In this document: positions 1 to 5,408 of the stretch, one piece after another | Position numbering within the stretch: the first letter of the stretch is position 1 | Layout of the letters: each line of letters begins with the position of its first letter | Source of the DNA: Croceibacterium_A sp965977975 | Lineage (GTDB): Bacteria; Pseudomonadota; Alphaproteobacteria; Sphingomonadales; Sphingomonadaceae | Direction of reading: 5' to 3' | DNA length: 5,408 nucleotides | Assembly (NCBI GenBank): GCA_965977975.1 | Contig: CBHCZH010000195.1 | Location: forward strand, 1 to 5,408 | Notes under the pieces: generated by a model | Told to the model about the DNA's origin: nothing | Database searches by the model: none | What the model saw: only the letters and a program-made list of their open reading frames with translations | Made by a program: the position numbers and the translations under genes

Positions 1-72
1 GGTCGTGCGCATGACCACGCTGGACAGCGTGACGCGTGCGCGGAGCTCGTCGAGCCATTGGGGACTTAGCAA
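1..72 (-). CDS. dnaG: DNA primase DnaG, N-terminal 24 codons (partial, runs off left edge)
   Basis: Reading leftward from 72, the frame is open to the edge and begins MLSPQWLDELRARVTLSSVV. This resembles the extreme N-terminus of alphaproteobacterial DnaG, the primase that makes RNA primers at replication forks: an 'SPQ(W/F)LDELRAR' start comes just before the zinc-binding domain, which is outside the window. The order yqeY then dnaG (usually followed by rpoD) is also common in this class. The start codon is TTG at 70-72. Going upstream in frame to about 130 I find no ATG, GTG or TTG, and the next internal candidates (GTG at 16-18, ATG at 10-12) would remove the conserved segment. The start is only 2 bases from the outer edge of the inverted repeat at 75-114, so the repeat sits where the leader and ribosome binding site should be. 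The assignment rests on 24 residues plus gene order. Confidence 0.72.
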   Translation of the reverse strand, partial: MLSPQWLDELRARVTLSSVVMRTT

Positions 73-74
73 GA

Positions 75-114
75 CTCCCCTCCCGCTTGCGGGAGGGGTT
101 GGGGGAGGGCTTGT
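75..114. repeat. Left 40-base inverted repeat flanking the DUF559 gene
   Basis: This 40-base unit is the reverse complement of 515-554, with one mismatch (99 against 530), so 39 of 40 positions match. It contains a perfect palindrome at 77-98 with arms CCCCTCCCGC / GCGGGAGGGG and a 2-base centre, followed by a G-rich tail (101-110). Allowing a one-base gap, similarity extends another three bases outward (AAG at 71-73 against CTT at 555-557). It lies between the DUF559 stop codon (125-127) and the dnaG start (70-72). There is no U-tract after the hairpin in either direction, so it does not look like a standard intrinsic terminator. Similar CCCCTCCCGC-type palindromes are, as I recall, dispersed between genes in sphingomonad-like genomes; I could not check this here. 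Confidence 0.95.
78..83 (-). promoter_or_regulatory. Repeat-derived Shine-Dalgarno sequence for dnaG
   Basis: On the minus strand the outer end of the left repeat reads GGGAGGGGAG (84 to 75). GGAGGG at 83-78 lies 5 bases from the TTG start of dnaG, and a second GGAG at 78-75 lies 2 bases from it. No other ribosome binding site is possible without lying inside the repeat. The same bases also form the 3' arm of the repeat's hairpin, so in RNA they may be partly masked. Confidence 0.5.
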
Positions 115-124
115 GGGTATAGGC

Positions 125-514
125 TCACCAGTCGCTGCCTCGGGGCTTCGACATATCACGCGTACCGAGCTCCCCGAGCACACGTTCAATCTCGCTAAGC
201 ACACCATCCAGGTTGTTGAGCACGTCGTTGTTCCAGAAGCGGAGGACGCGATAGCCGCGTTCCTCAATATAGCGCGTCCGCCCCGAGTCGTACGAAACGG
301 TCAGCGCATGCTGTCCACCGTCAAGTTCTATCACAAGCCCTTTAGACCGTGCCACGAAGTCGCAGATGAACGGTCCGACCGGATACTGAGAGTTGAAGCG
401 GACACCGGCCAGTTGTTTGGAGCGTAGCCTCGACCATAACGCCTTTTCGGCATCGGTCTGGTTGGCGCGTAATTCGCGAGAACGCCGGGTCGGCCGTTTG
501 TAGCCTTTGTCCAA
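125..514 (-). CDS. DUF559 / Vsr-like endonuclease-fold protein
   Basis: This 129-residue protein matches the whole DUF559 domain, a small PD-(D/E)XK/Vsr-like nuclease fold. Residues 14-36 form the typical N-terminal helix region (ELRANQTDAEKALWSRLRSK). The probable catalytic core follows: PVGPFICDF with D52, then ELDGGQH with E63, D65, Q68 and H69. The family signature VLRFWNNDVL is at 90-99 and a closing helix at about 103-113. The family is usually 110-130 residues, so it looks complete with its acidic residues intact. Activity and substrate are not established for most members. The start is TTG at 512-514. Upstream in frame there is no other start codon before a TGA at 563-565, and none downstream before the domain. 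The start touches the inner edge of the right repeat, and the stop is 10 bases from the left one. GC is visibly lower than in yqeY or carA, and rare codons such as TTA, CTA and ATA occur, suggesting acquisition from elsewhere. It is probably co-transcribed with yqeY and dnaG. Confidence 0.9.
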   Translation of the reverse strand: MDKGYKRPTRRSRELRANQTDAEKALWSRLRSKQLAGVRFNSQYPVGPFICDFVARSKGLVIELDGGQHALTVSYDSGRTRYIEERGYRVLRFWNNDVLNNLDGVLSEIERVLGELGTRDMSKPRGSDW

Positions 515-554
515 ACAAGCCCTCCCCCAGCCCCTCCCGCAAGCGGGAGGGGAG
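515..554. repeat. Right 40-base inverted repeat flanking the DUF559 gene
   Basis: This is the inverted partner of 75-114, with 39 of 40 positions matching. Its palindrome is at 531-552 (arms CCCCTCCCGC / GCGGGAGGGG, centre AA). The outer end (554) is 3 bases from the yqeY stop codon at 558-560, and the inner end (515) directly adjoins the TTG start of the DUF559 gene. On the minus strand the inner part reads GGGGGAGGGC, which also serves as the ribosome binding site of that gene. I see no direct target-site duplication outside the pair: the bases before 75 and after 554 do not match as direct repeats. Confidence 0.95.
520..525 (-). promoter_or_regulatory. Repeat-encoded Shine-Dalgarno sequence for the DUF559 gene
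   Basis: On the minus strand GGAGGG at 525-520, inside the right repeat, is followed by a 5-base spacer and the TTG start at 514-512. This near-ideal motif and spacing support the rare start codon. It lies just outside the local palindrome (531-552), so a local hairpin would leave it exposed, whereas pairing of the two whole repeats in the transcript would bury it. Confidence 0.6.
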
Positions 555-557
555 CTT

Positions 558-1010
558 CTAGCTCAAGCTCTCCTTCACCCACCCGCTCGCGCGGCCCATG
601 TCGAGCACGGTGCCGTGGCGCGCCTTGAGTTCGGCCATTACCCGGCCCATGTCCTTCATGCCGCTCGCGCCGAGCTCGGCCTTGATCGCCTCGATCGCGA
701 CCTTGGTTTCCGCCTCGTCCATCTGCCGAGGCAGGAATTCCTCAATCACCGCGAGCTCGCCGCGCTCGATCGCGGCCAGCTCCTCGCGGCCGCCTTTCTC
801 GTACATCTCGATCGATTCGCGGCGCTGCTTGGCCATCTTTTGCAGCGTGTCGATGACCAATGCGTCATCCTCCATCGACTTTGTCGCCGTGCGCTGCTCG
901 ATGTCGCGGTCCTTCACTTTGGCGAGGATCAGCCGCACGGCGGCGAGCCGTTCCTTGTCGCCGGCCTTCATCGCCGAGATCTGTGCCTGCTTGAGGTCGT
1001 CGCGAAGCAT
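558..1010 (-). CDS. yqeY: GatB/YqeY domain-containing protein
   Basis: This complete 150-residue protein has the usual length of stand-alone YqeY proteins. The N-terminus (MLRDDLKQAQISAMKAGDKERLAAVRLI) and the segments EEFLPRQMDEAE (about 89-100) and GMKDMGRVMAELKA (about 116-129) are characteristic of the family. It corresponds to the C-terminal helical tail domain of GatB, which helps bind tRNA in the amidotransferase that makes Gln-tRNA and Asn-tRNA. The role of the free-standing form is not firmly known; a link to tRNA or amino-acid metabolism is inferred from the domain. It is cytoplasmic, with no signal peptide or membrane segment. The ATG at 1008-1010 has a modest GGAAAG (1025-1020) 9 bases upstream. 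The gene is divergent from carA and is probably the first gene of a leftward operon running into dnaG. Its TAG stop is 3 bases from the inverted repeat, but the C-terminus (GRASGWVKESLS) looks normal, so the cassette has not damaged it. Confidence 0.92.
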   Translation of the reverse strand: MLRDDLKQAQISAMKAGDKERLAAVRLILAKVKDRDIEQRTATKSMEDDALVIDTLQKMAKQRRESIEMYEKGGREELAAIERGELAVIEEFLPRQMDEAETKVAIEAIKAELGASGMKDMGRVMAELKARHGTVLDMGRASGWVKESLS

Positions 1011-1152
1011 TTCAGGTATCTTTCCAGCCGAGAATCCGTGTGGCGGCGGATTAGCCGCATATTTCGCCGCTGGCGAGGTTGACGGCGGGGGAGGGGGTGT
1101 CTAGCGGCAACGACTTAGCACCTATTGCCGGAAACCCTTCAACGGAGAGCCC
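1011..1152. promoter_or_regulatory. Divergent intergenic region between yqeY and carA
   Basis: These 142 bases separate two genes that are read away from each other, so promoters for both directions should lie here. The best visible element is TTGACG at 1079-1084, a good -35 match for carA in the plus direction. The -10 positions 16-17 bases further on (around 1101-1107, CTAGCGG) are a poor match, so the promoter call is tentative. An A/T-richer patch at 1059-1064 could serve a leftward -10, but it has no convincing -35. Short GC-rich inverted repeats (GCGGC 1043-1047 with GCCGC 1054-1058) are seen but are unremarkable at this GC content. I see no recognisable operator or riboswitch. Confidence 0.45.
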
Positions 1153-2316
1153 ATGGCCCTGTCCGCTCCTAATGCTGCGCAACCGAAAGGAGCGACCGGT
1201 GTCCTGGTCCTCGCCGACGGCACCGTGCTGTGGGGCAAAGGCTTCGGCGCGAGCGGCAGCGCGATCGGCGAGGTGTGCTTCAACACCGCGATGACCGGCT
1301 ATCAGGAGGTGATGACCGATCCCTCCTACGCGGCGCAGATCGTCACCTTCACGTTCCCGCACATCGGCAATGTCGGCGCCAATGCCGAGGACATCGAAAG
1401 CCAGGTCGAAGGCGCGGTCGGCTGCGTCGTGCGCGAGGAAGTGACCCGCCATTCGAGCTTCCGGGCGGAGCGCGAGTTCGTCGAGTGGATGGCGCAGCAG
1501 GGCAAGATCGGCCTCTCGGGCATCGACACCCGCGCGCTCACTCGCCGCATCCGTGTGCTCGGCGCGCCCAACGCGGTGATCGCGCACGATCCCAAGGGCA
1601 AGTTCGACATCGCCGCACTGCTGAGGCGCGCGCAGGAGTGGCCGGGGCTCGAAGGCATGGACCTCGCCCGGAGGGTTTCTCGGGAGAAGCATGAGGGCTG
1701 GGAAGGCGGCCCTTGGCGGCTCGGCACCGGCTACGGCCGTGCTCCGCGCGATAAACGCCCGCACGTCGTCGCGGTCGACTACGGCTCGAAGGACAACATC
1801 TTCCGCAACCTGGTGAAGGCCGGCGCGAGCGTGACGGTGGTGCCGGCGCAGACCGATCTCGATGCCATCCTAGCCTTGAAGCCCGACGGCGTGTTCCTCT
1901 CGAACGGCCCCGGCGATCCGGCGGCGACCGGCGAATACGCGGTGCCAATGATTCAGGGCCTGCTCGAGCGCGACGTGCCGATCTTCGGGATCTGCCTCGG
2001 CCATCAGATGCTCGGCCTCGCCGCCGGCGCCCAGACCACCAAGATGCACCAGGGCCACCGCGGCGCCAATCACCCGGTCAAGCGGCTTGAGGACGGCGTG
2101 GTCGAGATCACCTCGATGAACCACGGCTTCGCGGTCGACAACGCGACGCTGCCGGAGGGCGTCGAGGAAACCCACGTCTCGCTGTTCGACGGCTCGAACT
2201 GCGGGCTGGCGATCAAGGGCAAGAAAGCGTTCGGCGTGCAGTACCACCCCGAGGCGAGCCCGGGGCCGCACGATAGCTTCTACCTGTTCGAGAAGTTCGT
2301 GGGGATGTTGGGGTGA
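1153..2316 (+). CDS. carA: Carbamoyl-phosphate synthase, small (glutamine amidotransferase) subunit
   Basis: This complete 387-residue protein hydrolyses glutamine and passes ammonia through a tunnel to CarB for carbamoyl phosphate synthesis, feeding pyrimidines and arginine. The N-terminal CarA domain (about 14-145) shows LADGTVLWGKGFGA, FNTAMTGYQEVMTDPSY and SGIDTRALTRRIR. The class I amidotransferase domain (about 204-385) shows FLSNGPGDP at 248-256 and the nucleophile elbow FGICLGHQ with catalytic C281. It also has MNHGFAV at 322-328 and YHPEASPGP with the catalytic pair H365 and E367. All catalytic residues are present and the length is normal for the family. The ATG start at 1153 has GGAGAG at 1144-1149, with GGAG 5 bases from the start, which supports this start. 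The TGA stop overlaps the GTG of the next gene. Expression is probably driven from 1011-1152. Confidence 0.97.
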   Translation: MALSAPNAAQPKGATGVLVLADGTVLWGKGFGASGSAIGEVCFNTAMTGYQEVMTDPSYAAQIVTFTFPHIGNVGANAEDIESQVEGAVGCVVREEVTRHSSFRAEREFVEWMAQQGKIGLSGIDTRALTRRIRVLGAPNAVIAHDPKGKFDIAALLRRAQEWPGLEGMDLARRVSREKHEGWEGGPWRLGTGYGRAPRDKRPHVVAVDYGSKDNIFRNLVKAGASVTVVPAQTDLDAILALKPDGVFLSNGPGDPAATGEYAVPMIQGLLERDVPIFGICLGHQMLGLAAGAQTTKMHQGHRGANHPVKRLEDGVVEITSMNHGFAVDNATLPEGVEETHVSLFDGSNCGLAIKGKKAFGVQYHPEASPGPHDSFYLFEKFVGMLG

Positions 2317-2708
2317 GGCGATGCTCGAGTCTCATCCTTGTTGCGCTTTCGCTCTGTGGCTGCGCCGTTGATCGTGCGGGAGCGTCATCAAAAGACGTGA
2401 AGATGCTCTCCTTCAGCTTTCCGGACGGGGCGAGGGGAGGCGTGGGGAAAATTCAGGGCACAGGTGAGGTGCCCGAAACGTCCTCGGCCGATCTGACGCT
2501 TGCACAAATACGGGAATGTGGTCTGCGCGATGCCCATTTCTCGGAGATTCAGGTATCTCACCACTACATTATCGTAGGGCGGAGCGGCCCCCGAGATCGG
2601 GACATCGTAAGCTGCGTGAAGCGAACGGTGTCTTTCCATTTCAATGTCTCAGATGAGTCTGGGGATGCCCGCTTTCGGGATTTCTGGACCGCGAGGAACC
2701 TGGACTAA
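2313..2708 (+). CDS. Small predicted lipoprotein of unknown function between carA and carB
   Basis: I do not recognise the family of this 131-residue protein. It begins with two arginines and a hydrophobic stretch (residues 5-16, SSLILVALSLCG), followed by C17 in LCGC. This is an acceptable lipobox (L-x-G-C), so the protein is probably exported and lipid-anchored in the envelope. The mature part is polar and probably rich in beta strands (for example EIQVSHHYIIVGR, about 78-90, and RTVSFHFNVSDE), with two further cysteines at 69 and 101. The GTG start at 2313-2315 overlaps the carA TGA by three bases, which suggests translational coupling; no other in-frame start precedes the signal sequence. 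GC is visibly lower than in carA and carB. The stop TAA (2706-2708) is in the same frame as carB, 9 bases before its ATG. If the N-terminus is not processed as a lipoprotein, a simple signal peptide is the alternative. Confidence 0.72.
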   Translation: MRRCSSLILVALSLCGCAVDRAGASSKDVKMLSFSFPDGARGGVGKIQGTGEVPETSSADLTLAQIRECGLRDAHFSEIQVSHHYIIVGRSGPRDRDIVSCVKRTVSFHFNVSDESGDARFRDFWTARNLD

Positions 2709-2717
2709 AAGCAAAGA

Positions 2718-5408
<2,691 letters not shown>

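Larger units (their letters stand above)
75..554 (-). mobile_element. Putative mobile cassette: inverted repeat - DUF559 gene - inverted repeat
   Basis: A 480-base unit consists of two near-identical inverted repeats bounding a single nuclease-like gene that fills nearly all of the 400 bases between them. It sits between yqeY and dnaG, with 3 and 2 bases left over on the two sides, and it interrupts neither coding sequence. The compact layout, the matched ends and the lower GC of the inside fit an inserted element. Against a classical transposon, there is no recognisable transposase and no target-site duplication. It resembles in layout the way REP palindromes flank RAYT transposase genes, but the enzyme family here is different. 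Calling it mobile is an inference from structure. Confidence 0.5.

Noticed and set aside
75..114. Hairpin of the repeat as an intrinsic terminator after DUF559, or the 531-552 hairpin after yqeY
   Set aside because: Strong GC stems, but no U-tract follows in either direction, and genes resume within a few bases; termination here would cut off dnaG.
5..427. Plus-strand open frame of 140 residues across the left repeat and the DUF559 gene
   Set aside because: It lies antisense to dnaG and DUF559, and its PLPLAGGVGGGL stretch is only the translated repeat. No family likeness.
65..564. Target-site duplication around the cassette
   Set aside because: The bases outside 75 and 554 do not match as direct repeats; only a short inverted extension (AAG/CTT with a one-base gap) is seen, which belongs to the repeat itself.
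331..582. Minus-strand frames through the right repeat that encode a similar PLPLAGGAGGGL stretch
   Set aside because: They overlap the convincing DUF559 gene and the end of yqeY in other frames, and the peptide is translated repeat.
1043..1070. GC-rich inverted repeats before yqeY as an operator or attenuator
   Set aside because: Stems of 5-6 G/C pairs are expected by chance in this composition, and nothing else supports a regulatory role.
507..1104. Plus-strand frames of 191 and 168 residues opposite yqeY
   Set aside because: yqeY is a clear family member on the other strand; these are antisense shadows typical of high-GC DNA.
1051..2271. Minus-strand frames opposite carA
   Set aside because: CarA is complete with all catalytic residues; the antisense frames have low-complexity R/A/H-rich sequence without motifs.

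Overview
The window looks like chromosomal DNA from a high-GC alphaproteobacterium, most likely a sphingomonad or erythrobacter relative. I base this on the GC-rich codon use, the style of the CarA and CarB proteins, and the order dnaG - yqeY - carA - carB. The genus is an inference from protein flavour; no rRNA or other marker is present.

Left part (1-1010, all on the minus strand, so read right to left): yqeY (GatB/YqeY domain protein, 558-1010), then a compact cassette at 75-554, then the first 24 codons of DNA primase dnaG (1-72), which runs off the left edge. The cassette is one small DUF559 / Vsr-like nuclease-fold gene (125-514). It sits exactly between two 40-base inverted repeats (75-114 and 515-554) that match at 39 of 40 positions, and each repeat holds a perfect palindrome with 10-base arms. 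The outer end of one repeat lies 3 bases from the yqeY stop codon. The outer end of the other lies 2 bases from the only usable dnaG start codon. Both the DUF559 gene and dnaG then start with TTG and appear to take their Shine-Dalgarno sequence from the repeat. This is the most unusual part of the window.

Middle (1011-1152): a short divergent intergenic region that should hold the promoters for yqeY/DUF559/dnaG (leftward) and for carA (rightward).

Right part (1153-5408, plus strand): carA (complete), a small predicted lipoprotein of unknown function whose GTG start overlaps the carA stop, and carB (the first 897 codons, open to the window edge). CarA releases ammonia from glutamine. CarB uses it with bicarbonate and two ATP to make carbamoyl phosphate for pyrimidine and arginine synthesis. 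The lipoprotein gene has visibly lower GC than carA and carB and separates two genes whose products form one enzyme.

No tRNA, rRNA, CRISPR array, classical insertion sequence or intrinsic terminator with a U-tract was seen. No gene-free stretch is longer than about 150 bases.
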